This document shows, piece by piece, positions 1 through 9,627 of a stretch of 64,000 bases of DNA. A program made the position numbers and the translations under genes. How positions within the stretch are numbered: position 1 is the stretch's first letter; every line of letters starts with the position of its first letter. The DNA is from Pseudopithomyces maydicus. Taxonomy: Eukaryota; Ascomycota; Dothideomycetes; Pleosporales; Didymosphaeriaceae. Where the stretch lies: assembly GCA_026873275.1 (NCBI GenBank), contig JANTUC010000002.1:1302001-1366000 (forward strand), given 5' to 3'. The notes beneath the pieces were generated by a model. The model was not told the origin of the DNA. It made no database searches and saw only the letters and a list, made by a program, of their open reading frames with translations.

Positions 1-332
1 GTCGAAGTTGTGCATTCCGTACATCTCGCGGTCGGGGCAGTACTGCTCCTCCCGGTAAGGCAGTATTCGCAGTGACCGCACGAGTTGTGTTCGTAACCCC
101 AACCTACACGGTCGCCCTTCTTGAGGAAGGTAGCGCCAGGACCGACGTCCTCTACAACACCAGCACCTTCATGTCCGAGTGCCATATCCTGGTTTTTGTA
201 GTGCTCGTCGGTTCCGCAGAGTCCCGAGGCGGTGACCTTGACCAGGACGGCATCGCCTTTGAGCTCACGTGTTGTTTCACCCTTGACGATTTTGCCGGAT
301 TTAGAACCCTTGTATACTGTAAAGCTGGGCAT
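1..332 (-). CDS. Zinc-dependent alcohol dehydrogenase, N-terminal part (cut by window edge; apparent frameshift)
   Basis: Medium-chain zinc alcohol dehydrogenase, expected to oxidise alcohols with NAD(P). Seen: ATG at 332-330, then about 94 readable residues starting MPSFTVYKG, with the catalytic-zinc GLCGTDEH motif, a GHEGAGVVEDVG core and the structural-zinc start CGHCEYC. After CEYCLTG the frame breaks at the GGG run (51-53 on the plus strand). The remaining 50 bases read as family sequence (EEQYCPDREMYGMHNFD) only in the next frame, so one base seems to be missing. The C-terminal three quarters lie outside the window. The MDR-ADH family is clear; the exact substrate is unknown. Confidence 0.85.
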   Translation of the reverse strand, partial: MPSFTVYKGSKSGKIVKGETTRELKGDAVLVKVTASGLCGTDEHYKNQDMALGHEGAGVVEDVGPGATFLKKGDRVGWGYEHNSCGHCEYCLTGRSSTAPTARCTECTTS

Positions 333-1729
333 CGTGAGGAATTGTATGTGATGTGTGCGTAGTGGGGGTTGTATCGATGGTTTGGTGAAAAGTAAGGTCC
401 GCAAGGAACTTGGGGTATCTCAAGTATTATGCTGAAGAAGCTGGATTAAACTGTCAGAGACGACATGCGCTGCCACGCCTTAAATACACAGTTGAGAACC
501 CTTCCCTATCGTCCCCACTGTATCCGCAATTACACACATGGCAGACGTAGCCACCGCATCACCCTGTCGCCCCAATCCAACCCGTCAATATTCGGTCTAA
601 ATTCCGGCGACGTCTGAAGGTTTACAGAACAAAAAATGACGTCGCGCGTTAGTAATCTGTAGTTCGATCTCGTCAGCCAGTCAGATCTCCCCAACGAAAT
701 TCTCCGCAGTATCGGCCGCCGCTAGTACCCTTACCCATCGAGAAAGTTCGACGCCGGGGGTCTGGGTACGTAGAAATGCGGGCGTATCACGGTACAGCTG
801 GCACGCGGGTCTGCGGGGATTGGCTGTGTCGTCAGTGCAGGTTGGGATGCTCCGGGCGCAGCGGGCTACATTTCAAGGTCCAAGGTAGACTAGATTGCTG
901 CATTTTGGATTGGCACGTTTGAACACCACATGCCGCGAGTAATGCTGTGCCTAGGCGCAGACATGTGTAGGAAGCTTACAGATAATCGACCCATCATTGC
1001 AGCCATGTATCCACCACATGTGAATGTTGCACTGTGGTTTGGGCACGCAAACCATAGTTCCTGTTCCAGCAATTCCCACGAGGCGGCCAAAGTCGGCCAA
1101 GGGGGCCCTGCCCTGCTTCTGCCTGGCGGTCGCACCTCGGAATCATCCGAGCCGATTCGGGGAGATCTTTCGTCATACATCGCAAGGTTCTACGCAATTA
1201 ACGGTCCTTTTGTTGTATGCCATGCCATGCCATGCCCAAGCGAGGCGAGAGAAGAAAAAAATCCCAGCTACTAATTCAGACCTGAAAGGAACCTGCAAGC
1301 GCGGAGATAAGACACTGTTCCCGCACCATGCCTGCAATGCCCATGCTGCAACCCCACCACCAAATGTGATTATCAAGCGCTGTCGGTGTTGCCTAGGTCT
1401 GTAGTAATCCTTTGTTGCTCTTTGTCATCCACGTTTCTGCATATGTAATATCAGAAGTGTTATCGGGTTAAGGAAAGAAATTGCCATGGTAGAGAAAACT
1501 GCCAGTAGTGGTAATGTGGGTGATAGGCAAAACGATAAATAATTTGTTTTTATTACACATGACATTTTGGATTCAATCTGGCTGAAGATTCACATGGCCG
1601 CTGATAGATGCAAGCTCTCGGGAGTAAGTTGGAATCATTATCCTTATTCATTGTCTGGATATTGAAGAGCGTTGCGACCGATCACATCTCGGACGCATGC
1701 GGTATGCATCACAACTTCGACCACGAAAG
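333..1729. other. Intergenic region, no convincing gene
   Basis: About 1.4 kb between the alcohol dehydrogenase start and the pyroglutamyl peptidase stop. Open frames on both strands around 890-1400 overlap each other and show no family features or plausible splice structure. A short CATGC run near 1218-1238 is the only visible repeat. The left part should hold the promoter of the alcohol dehydrogenase. Confidence 0.5.
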
Positions 1730-2516
1730 CTACCTCTTCGCCTCCCAGACGTCGACCAGCGCGACAACAGCTTCCTTGACTACCTCAATTCCAACTCCCA
1801 CCTCAGCTTCATCATTCAACGGCGGCACGTGCAAAAATACCACATCCCGAGCACCCTTCCTCTTCTGCATCTCCACCATACTCGCAAAGTAGATTAACCC
1901 ACACACGTACGTCCCCACATCATCCGTCAGCCTCACATCCACCTTCTTCCTCTCTTGCCGCACCTTCCCGCCTGCCTTGCCTTTCGACGTGATCCCTCCA
2001 CCACTACCACTACCAGCCGACGACGATGACATGGTAATCTGCGCACATGCAATCTGCCACGCCGACACAGCGCCATCCAAATCCAACGACGTACCCAACG
2101 ACGATGCTACTTTCCCAAAAAGCTTCTTATTCTCCACCCTTGTGACGACTTTCCGGTCAACATCCGGAATGTCATGGTACCCTTCTTTCAGCGCACTCCG
2201 CTCCATCGCGAAATAGTCCCTGTCGGCTGCGAGACCCAGATGCACGACTATATCTGGGTCATTTTGCTGAATGAGGGAGGCTGATTGCGTGAGGAGCTTG
2301 TGGTATGCTGCTGGGATCGGGGCATCAGGTACTATCAATTGGATGGTGGAGCCGTTGGTTGATGGGAGGGTGCTGGGGAGGTTCTTGGCGATTTCCCAGG
2401 AGGGGTTTTTGGTGATGTCGAGGAAGGGCTGGGGAGGTAGGTTAGAAGGGACTGGGGGGCGAGTGAGGTGGGAGGCGTACACCGAACCCGGTGACAAGGA
2501 CTTTTACGGTCGTCAT
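1730..2516 (-). CDS. Pyroglutamyl-peptidase I (peptidase C15)
   Basis: Cytosolic cysteine peptidase that removes N-terminal pyroglutamate. Two exons on the minus strand: 2516-2481 (MTTVKVLVTGFG) and 2428-1730, 244 aa. The 52-nt intron (2480-2429) starts GTACGC, has a CTAAC branch site and ends CAG. Splicing joins VLVTGFG to PFLDITKNPSW, the family start. Seen: the ME-R-S-A segment where the catalytic Glu is expected, Cys in GTYVCGLIYF and His in FLHVPP, in the right order for the E-C-H triad. A Gly/Ser-rich insertion (SSSSAGSGSGGG) precedes the Cys motif and is unusual. Length is near the family norm. Confidence 0.85.
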
Positions 2517-2748
2517 GTTATAGTTGTTTGGGCGAAGGATGCGGTCTTTTTGCATATGATATGGATGTACTTGTTTAGGTCTTGTTTAATACGAGGCGTT
2601 TACAGCATTATGTAAAGAGTGTCTGACTCATCGTCGCATCTCGGATACTATTTTGGACCCCACGGACGACGCTCATTGTCTGTAGCGCTGACCGGATAGT
2701 GTGAGCACTGTAAAAAGACATATTCTTAACATTCTCATTGTAAATAAT

Positions 2749-3780
2749 TCAAATCTCTAAAGCAACCTTCCCAATCGCCTTTCCCCCTTCGATGATCTCA
2801 TGAGCTTCCCTAATCCCCTCTTTGTCCGCTTTCAATGTTTTAGTCATGTGGCAGTTGATATCCCCTTGGTCTATCAAACTCGCAAGATCCTTCAAGATAA
2901 TCCCATGGCTCTCAAGGTCAACCTCATAATATGGTTTCGTACCCAAAAGCGCCCACACAAATGTCATGCTCTTTGCCATGAACTCCGTTCCATACATCGG
3001 CATTTCTTTATCCTGAACAATGGAACAGACCTTGCCGAATGGAGCGCATATTTCTGCTGCAGGGGCCAAGTATCCCGAGGTAGGTGTATGGGTAATAAAG
3101 ACATATTTGATCGGAACGGAGAGATGGAGATCATGTACCTGTTTGACGATGTCCTCGCGATGATTGACTGTATGCGTGGCCCCGCCAACCTCTTTGGAAA
3201 ACTCCGTCGTCTCCTCACGGCTCGTCGTTGTAATAACAACCGGCAACTTCAACACCGAGCGCGCAATCTGACTTGCCACGCTACCAACGCCCCCCGACCC
3301 GTTGATGATCAAGATCCCAGCCTCCGCCCCCTTTTTGATACCCATTCTCTCAACGAGTGCTTCCCACGCCGTGATCCACGTCAACGGCATCGCAGCCGCC
3401 TGTGCAAAGTCCAGCGTTTTCGGCTTCAGTGCCACGCTGCGTGAATCCACGAGCTGGAGCTCTGCATTGCTACCCTGTCTGATGGGACTCCCTGAGTAGA
3501 ACACCTCGTCTCCGGGTTTGAACTTGAGAACGTGCGAGCCGATTGCTTCGACTGTACCGGCGGCGTCGAAGCCGAGAATCTGAGGGAGTTTAGGCGCGCG
3601 CTCGTAGTAGTCTGGGTAGTCGTCGTATAAGCCCGCCCGGACTTTGGTGTCAACTGGATTGACTGAGCATGCCTTTATGCGGACGAGGATGTCGTGGCCC
3701 TCAGGGGGTCCTGGGTCCGGGACCTCAATATCGTCCAGGTTGGTGATGGGGCCGTAGTTGGTGACAGCGATGGCGCGCAT
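2749..3780 (-). CDS. Zinc-type alcohol dehydrogenase-like / quinone oxidoreductase family protein (MDR)
   Basis: Single exon, 343 aa from ATG at 3780 (MRAIAVTNYG). The frame is open further upstream, but those residues are Arg/Leu/Ile-rich without family similarity, so the inner Met is chosen. Seen: GroES-like N-terminal half (VRIKACSVNPVDTKVR; GFDAAGTVEAIG; FKPGDEVFY) and a Rossmann segment INGSGGVGSVASQIAR around residues 150-170. The Cys/His zinc ligands of true ADHs are absent, as usual in the zinc-independent quinone-reductase-like branch, so NADPH-dependent reduction of an enone or quinone is the likely reaction. It ends 234 bp from the start of the pyroglutamyl peptidase gene on the same strand. 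Confidence 0.85.
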   Translation of the reverse strand: MRAIAVTNYGPITNLDDIEVPDPGPPEGHDILVRIKACSVNPVDTKVRAGLYDDYPDYYERAPKLPQILGFDAAGTVEAIGSHVLKFKPGDEVFYSGSPIRQGSNAELQLVDSRSVALKPKTLDFAQAAAMPLTWITAWEALVERMGIKKGAEAGILIINGSGGVGSVASQIARSVLKLPVVITTTSREETTEFSKEVGGATHTVNHREDIVKQVHDLHLSVPIKYVFITHTPTSGYLAPAAEICAPFGKVCSIVQDKEMPMYGTEFMAKSMTFVWALLGTKPYYEVDLESHGIILKDLASLIDQGDINCHMTKTLKADKEGIREAHEIIEGGKAIGKVALEI

Positions 3781-5148
3781 TTTCGGGACTGGCCAAATTC
3801 GTAGAATTATCTTGGATATTCTAGATGACAATAGCTCGTGTGACAGTGCTAACAATCGTATTCTCAAGATGCGTATCCTTGAATAGTAAAAAGTATTAAG
3901 CACAAAGTATATCTCATACTGACGTCATGTTTGCAAGACCGCATTTTGATGTGGAGATGTTGACATGGTGTCGTATCGCTACTGTTAGGTACAGCAAAAT
4001 ATCAAAGAGGTTTTAGTGGAGGATGAGTGCAGCGTGGTGCGGCTGTTAACGTAAAGTATCCATTGATTGCTTCTCACGTGCATGTATGTGTATAGGCATT
4101 CAAGATATTTTCCTGGCGTATTTTGTTATAACAATTCAACCTCTTTAATAAGCTGCTCACAGCATTCTTGAATCGAAGGATCCAGCATCTCACCGTAGGC
4201 ACTTGTTCGAATTGTGAATCTGTTTATGGAGCGTCGCATGGTCTGTCGTATGATTGGTGGACAAGCCAACTTCGCCGCCAGTCAAGTCCGCGCATTGATT
4301 CAAGACTCATCAACGGTAGTTCATCGTACCCTTGTCTAAAATTGTAAATCCCGAATGCATTCCGCTCACAATAAGTAATTTATTGAGGAGAGTTCACACG
4401 TCTCTTCTTTGCATGGTGGGTTGCTCTCTCTCTATAGGTGCTATTCGCGCTAACATAAGCGCTCAGGCCAGCACTGCTAGCCAATCATTCCCAAGCCGCA
4501 GCCAGTGCAGCTTCATCACGGCGCAAAGACTTTCAATTCGCTAGCAGTGCGCGCGTATTCGTTATCTTCACCTTGATCGTTTTCTGAAACGCGGCTTAGA
4601 CCACATGGCTGTTGCGCCAACGCTTGTTGGAGGTGTAATCACTGGAATGAGTAAAAGCGCACTATGTAATACACCGACCAGTTGCCATGCTATCGGGCTT
4701 CATGATGACTTTCCTGGGCCATGGATAGGAGTGGCACCCAATCCAAGAAAGCGAAGACATATTACAGCTATATCGCACTGGTGGCGCCATAACTGCCAAC
4801 AATTGGACATGCCCAATCTGGGGAAGGATATCGCGACAAGGCCTCCATGGAAAGCAGCCTTGTTCCTGTGACAACGCATCTTTTGCACTGCCATATCGCC
4901 ATTTACAAAGTCCTGCAGACGAGTGCGCCTTGCCAGGGCTTTTAGCTCAGTATACAACCAGAAGGAAGCGATACGTGACTAGGTTGGATTGTCTACATGC
5001 AACTGCGCCGCCCACAAACATATGCCGACCATACTATGTTCCTTCATGAGGCGTACTCTAGCTCACGACATAGATAATTAGTCTTCGTATAAGTGGTTCG
5101 AATACAGCACACTCCGAATACTACTTCTTCGTCATCTTTCGTGTTACA
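3781..5148. other. Intergenic region, no convincing gene
   Basis: About 1.37 kb between two divergent genes. Short open frames at 4332-4544 and 4605-4957 are not supported by codon pattern, homology or splice sites. It should contain both promoters. Confidence 0.5.
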
Positions 5149-8082
5149 ATGAGCTCAGGCCTTGGTATCAGTACTTTGCAAGAAACCTCTTCTGATTCTA
5201 GAGGCCACTCTAGGATCATAATTCACTCGTCAGAGCCGCCGCGATCACCGCTTGTAGTTTCGAACGTCTGTGAGGCTTTGGAGGGCAATGGACGTCAGTG
5301 TCAGCAATCTCTGCTGCGTGAAGAAGAGACGTGGTGTAGAAGACATGTTACTGAGCTGAAAGACTTCCAAGTGAAGTGGGACAAGACGTTCAAGGATGCT
5401 GAACATGTGGAAGCCGGTACACCAGATACTGCAAAGCAGAAGATCTTAAAGTTGCGACAAGCGATGGATATCCGACGCCAGATTCGTGAAAGGTTCTACT
5501 CGCGTGGTGGGGACACATCGGACTTTATCAATTGGATCACTAGTTTGGAGAAGGATATAAGAACATTGGCTGACTCTATGTTGAGTAAGTATCAGTTTAT
5601 GCTCGTTTTAGAATGTTGTTGTTAACAATACTAGTGCTGAATCTCAATCGTGGACCAACACCCGAAACTCCAGGCGGTAGGTGAACCCGATCTCGATAGA
5701 CATGTCACGAACGCGGTCTTATTTTCCGGAAATCTTGTTTTTATAACAATCGTTACTTATTAAGTAGTTTATAGCACTATTGCTAACTATTATCTCACAT
5801 GCAGGGCTCTCACCGCATCCAGATAAGCTGGGCTTGGAGAGGATCATGGTTCTGCAATCACCTCTATCTCCAAGAATACCGATCACATCGTTGCACAATA
5901 TGCCAGACGATGGAACAATACTCATTCTCAAACACTTTTACAGTGACTTGTGTACAGAGGGCGTCCAGCGGTTGTACAATATCGTTCCAGACTTGAACGA
6001 TTCAGGACGACACCTTGGCTCCCCACTGCTGGAACCGCGGAATGATACTGGGGCAGAAATCATACGAGCATGGTTTCGCATCATGATCTTGAACACCAGT
6101 GATGCTGAAACTCTGGAACATGCAGTTCGATCAAGGTCTATTAGCGAGTTCTTGTCGGGCTGTCATGCCAGTCAGCTCGAGACGTATTGTGACTTCTTTG
6201 AGAAGGCATGGCGGCCACACGCTCTTCAGTATTTGCGTGTTGCTATTTGTGCACAGCATCTGGCCAAGGGTTATACAAAGACGGTCGGGCTTCTGGGTGG
6301 AACAATCCCAAGTACTACTATTGACCTCAAGATGACTAAAGCATGTTGGGATCTTCTGTGAGTCGTTTCTAAGAGAAGGTCGGTGCTTACTGATCAAAAA
6401 CTAGTCATCGCTGGCTCCCCATGCTTCTGACCCCGTGGACTCTTGCAAGCATCTGCTCTAATTTCGACGACTACACCAATGTCTGCAAGCTGCTCATGCT
6501 TGGGTTATACCGGGACTATTGGTTTGATTCATCAAGTGTTTTGGCCGAATGTACCACTGGCGTCTATCTTGGCTTTGTACCGTCAAGTAAAGGGCCCGCA
6601 ATCACCGAAAGTTTAACACAGCTTGGAAGCACAATCGTGGAAACCGAGTCGCGAAACTACATATGTGGACAAATGGCAATAGGAGACTCGCTGACACGAG
6701 AGCTCCTCGAAGAGTTGCAGAAACGAACAGAAAGAATCTTACTTGTGGTGTACGAGGGGACCAATGCTGATGCAACCGTTTGCCCGACCGAAGGCGAATT
6801 ATTCATCAAGAGACATCGATCAGCAACTTCGCACGATGAATTGAGCTTTGCAGAATGGACGGTGGATATGACTTTGGAAGATATAAAGAATGATTTAAGA
6901 TTTCGAAAAAATTCAATGTAAGAAAAACCGTAATTCTATTCCCACTTTATCATGTGAACAGTGCTGATTTTGCACTATCTAGGTACGATCCGATTGTGGT
7001 AGATTCATGGCAGTTCATCATCATCGATCGGGAAGTGGGCCTACCATTTGAGCTTTTCGACATTGTCGAAGACGTTCTATTGATGCTTTCCGACGACCCA
7101 TCTCAGAGCGAGCTGGTTGAACGAACTATCCAGGATGTCATACCATCAGCTGCACAGGAATCCTTCTATAGAGACGCGAAGATTAAGAGATCTAAGGAGT
7201 TCCATCGCCCTGCACCACCAGAGGTACAATACGAAGGCAACAGACAAAGAAGTCATGATCCAGACAGGCAGATCTTACTGGCGCATCAGACGAAGATGTC
7301 AGGGGATAAGACATCACGCGAAGCAAACCGGTTTATCCGGCGCGTGATTGACGACATGGAGCGGTGTGGCGTTGTCAGCATAGCAGAGGAGTATGATCGT
7401 CCCCAAACGCGTCCGGTCATCATTCAAGGTTCTGATGGAGGCCTTGATTTATATTTTCCATACGAGTTCAGTGGTCTTTCACCCGAAGTGGAACTTACGC
7501 CCAATTTGTCACTGCCTCGAAAGACGTGTTTGCTTGACTTCGTGAGGCGTTTTAAAGATCAGCACCCGAAAGGCATTGTGGCGAAAGGGACTATCCTCCC
7601 GCACTACTGTGCATGGCCAATACCAGCGTTCCGGAGAACGGGTAAGAGTAGGCTCAATTTTGGCACCTGGGAGGGCCACGTGTACCATTGGAATGCAATG
7701 CGTAAGCGCCTCTCTTTAATGCCTAGCCCATAGCGTAAAAAGTTGGACATCCCAACTACGCACATGAGGTTTAGTTTCCATACTGTTCTGCTATCCTGGA
7801 TCTAACATTTTGCTAGCATTTGACCGTCCATGGTCCACGCACGCATGGCAATACTACGTCCAGCACTACATCAACTCTAAATACCCGTTCGTCATGATAT
7901 ATCTCACGACTTTTGTTATATGCGCTGTAGATATTGAGGACGCCGAGAAGAAGGCAAGGATTCTGCTCGAAGAGACCGACGACAGAGGGTGGAAAATAGT
8001 TCTGCCGAATGTGAGAGATTGGAGTACAAACGCCAAAGATATGAGACTCGACAAGCTATTCAGTGGCATCGGGCCAATGTAA
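5149..8082 (+). CDS. Uncharacterised 842-aa protein with CCCH zinc-knuckle-like motif
   Basis: I do not recognise the family. Six exons join in frame: 5149-5584, 5635-5676, 5805-6357, 6405-6917, 6983-7701, 7817-8082, giving 842 aa. All introns are GT-AG; donors are GTAAGT, GTAGGT, GTGAGT, GTAAGA and GTAAGC. Near residues 40-70 lies C-x9-C-x11-C-x2-H (VCEALEGNGRQC ... WCRRH). This spacing resembles single-zinc knuckles of the DUF5763 or plant WRC type. A charged, probably helical segment follows (KILKLRQAMDIRRQIRERF). No signal peptide or clear membrane span is seen. The six-exon phase agreement strongly supports a real gene; function is unknown. Confidence 0.75.
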
Positions 8083-8762
8083 TGCAACATTGTCAACTCT
8101 TACCTTTGCTCACCAGCTACCTACTTTCTGTCTCAATGCAAAACGCCAGAATCTTGAAATAGCCCCCAGAACCACACATTCACTATGCCTAGCTGTGTTA
8201 CACTTCTTATTCCCAGTGTTACTTCGCTCCGGTTCGCGTGGCTGCATGCCTTAGCACTTTTCTATTTTTGTCAAGCATGATCGACGACACTAGGCATCGC
8301 AAACGGTTAGTTGGATGACATTCCAATGGCCCCTGAAGCTAACGCAAGCGGCAATTAACAACCATTTCTCAAACTCCTAAGGAGCCTTCATCAGTCGATA
8401 ACTTACTTTCTCGACGGTCGCCTTGACCATAGCGCCAGCCATTGCGCATTGTATTCCCGGTAGAGGCGTCGGACTAACGCAAGTGGCGATGCTTCGCCTT
8501 CGCCTAAGTAGAGCTTCCGTGGGTATCTTTCAGGCCTGACTGCGTTAGGGAGTGCACGATGTGGGGAAATAAAGCGCTTGTACGTCAGAACAGGCGTCCG
8601 CTTAAGCAGGTACTCGGATGTCGGTCCGCACATGGTGTATAAGACGCAGATGGTTGCTGCTATATTCCACCACAGTACAAGAGCTACTTCTGAGCTTCCT
8701 TCTCACCTTGCATACTAATCATAACCAATATTCTACGATAGCCGGTTCTATAGAAGTTTAAG
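8083..8762. other. Intergenic region / promoter of secreted protein gene
   Basis: About 680 bp. A TATAA-like sequence in GTGTATAAGACG lies about 120 bp before the ATG at 8763 and may be its core promoter. A 76-codon minus-strand frame at 8403-8633 has no recognisable features. Confidence 0.4.
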
Positions 8763-9328
8763 ATGTATATCAATTCTTTTGTTGCTCTTCTTGCGGCTAC
8801 AGCCGTCTCTGCCGCACCTGCTGCCAAGGTTACAAGAGAAGACGGACAATGGCAGCTTCAGCGGCTTAACACACACACGCCCTCTGGCCGTCCCGGCAAC
8901 AGCCCATACTCTCTTCTGAATGCTACCATTCAGGGCACTGACGGCAATTCAACTTCGACTGGCTACTGTAACCTGCAATATCTCAACAACGACGATGCGC
9001 CCTGGGGTGTTGAACTGCCCTGCACCACCGACGAGGGAGACAAGGACACTTGGGCATTTACCCTTGAGGAGCCCGAGGGCGGAGATGGTGATGCCTCAAC
9101 CAATTTCGACTTGTCATTCAAGGTACGTGCTTCATACAAGTCGACAAATATCCGAGAGGCATGCAAACTCACATTTTGTAGTGGACTACTTCTACGGATA
9201 CATACACAGGCGGAGATCACTTCGAGGTTGGGGATAACATGAGCGGAGAATGCGGCGGAAGCGGTGTGTGCAACTGGAGCTTGAAAAACAGCCCTTATTC
9301 CGTCGAATACACCTCAAGTGACGCTTAA
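8763..9328 (+). CDS. Small secreted protein, effector-like, possible AA1-like beta-barrel
   Basis: Two exons (8763-9122, 9182-9328) give 168 aa. The intron starts GTACGT and ends GTAG. Residues 1-18 (MYINSFVALLAATAVSAA) are a typical signal peptide. The mature protein has four Cys: GYCNLQY, ELPCTTDE and the closely spaced pair GECGGSGVC. It is acidic and rich in Gly/Asp/Ser/Thr, with alternating W/F/Y typical of beta strands. The layout resembles fungal AA1-like (Alt a 1-type) secreted proteins: a signal peptide, an early W-containing strand, one middle Cys, W-x-x-x-L-P-C, then F-x-L-x-F. That assignment is tentative. A lineage-specific secreted protein is the safe call. Confidence 0.75.
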
Positions 9329-9627
9329 TTCAACGGTTGTACGAGGAGAGCCTGCCGTTTCATGAAAATTTCGATAAACTGATATATTAATTAAAAAGAT
9401 GGCACTCAACGAGTTCGACTCAGACGGACCATATGATATTCATAGCTAGTGCGAGACTTGATGGCATGCTTATATCCATGCTTTTCAACGTTGCAGCTTC
9501 TCGTAGTTTCTCTTATATCCACTTTAGCTATCGTATTACGGACAATGTTCATGTAGGCCCAGAACACTGCTTCTGCTCTTTCGCACCGTTGCTTGGTATT
9601 AGTAGTATTCATCGATTCATGTGTACA

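Noticed and set aside
1215..1240. CATGC short repeat
   Set aside because: Only about three imperfect copies; no context.
5050..5110. GGTTCGAATAC resembling a tRNA B box
   Set aside because: No matching A box, acceptor stem or T-stem pairing around it.
8403..8633. 76-codon minus-strand frame before the secreted protein gene
   Set aside because: No recognisable feature, and it overlaps the likely promoter.
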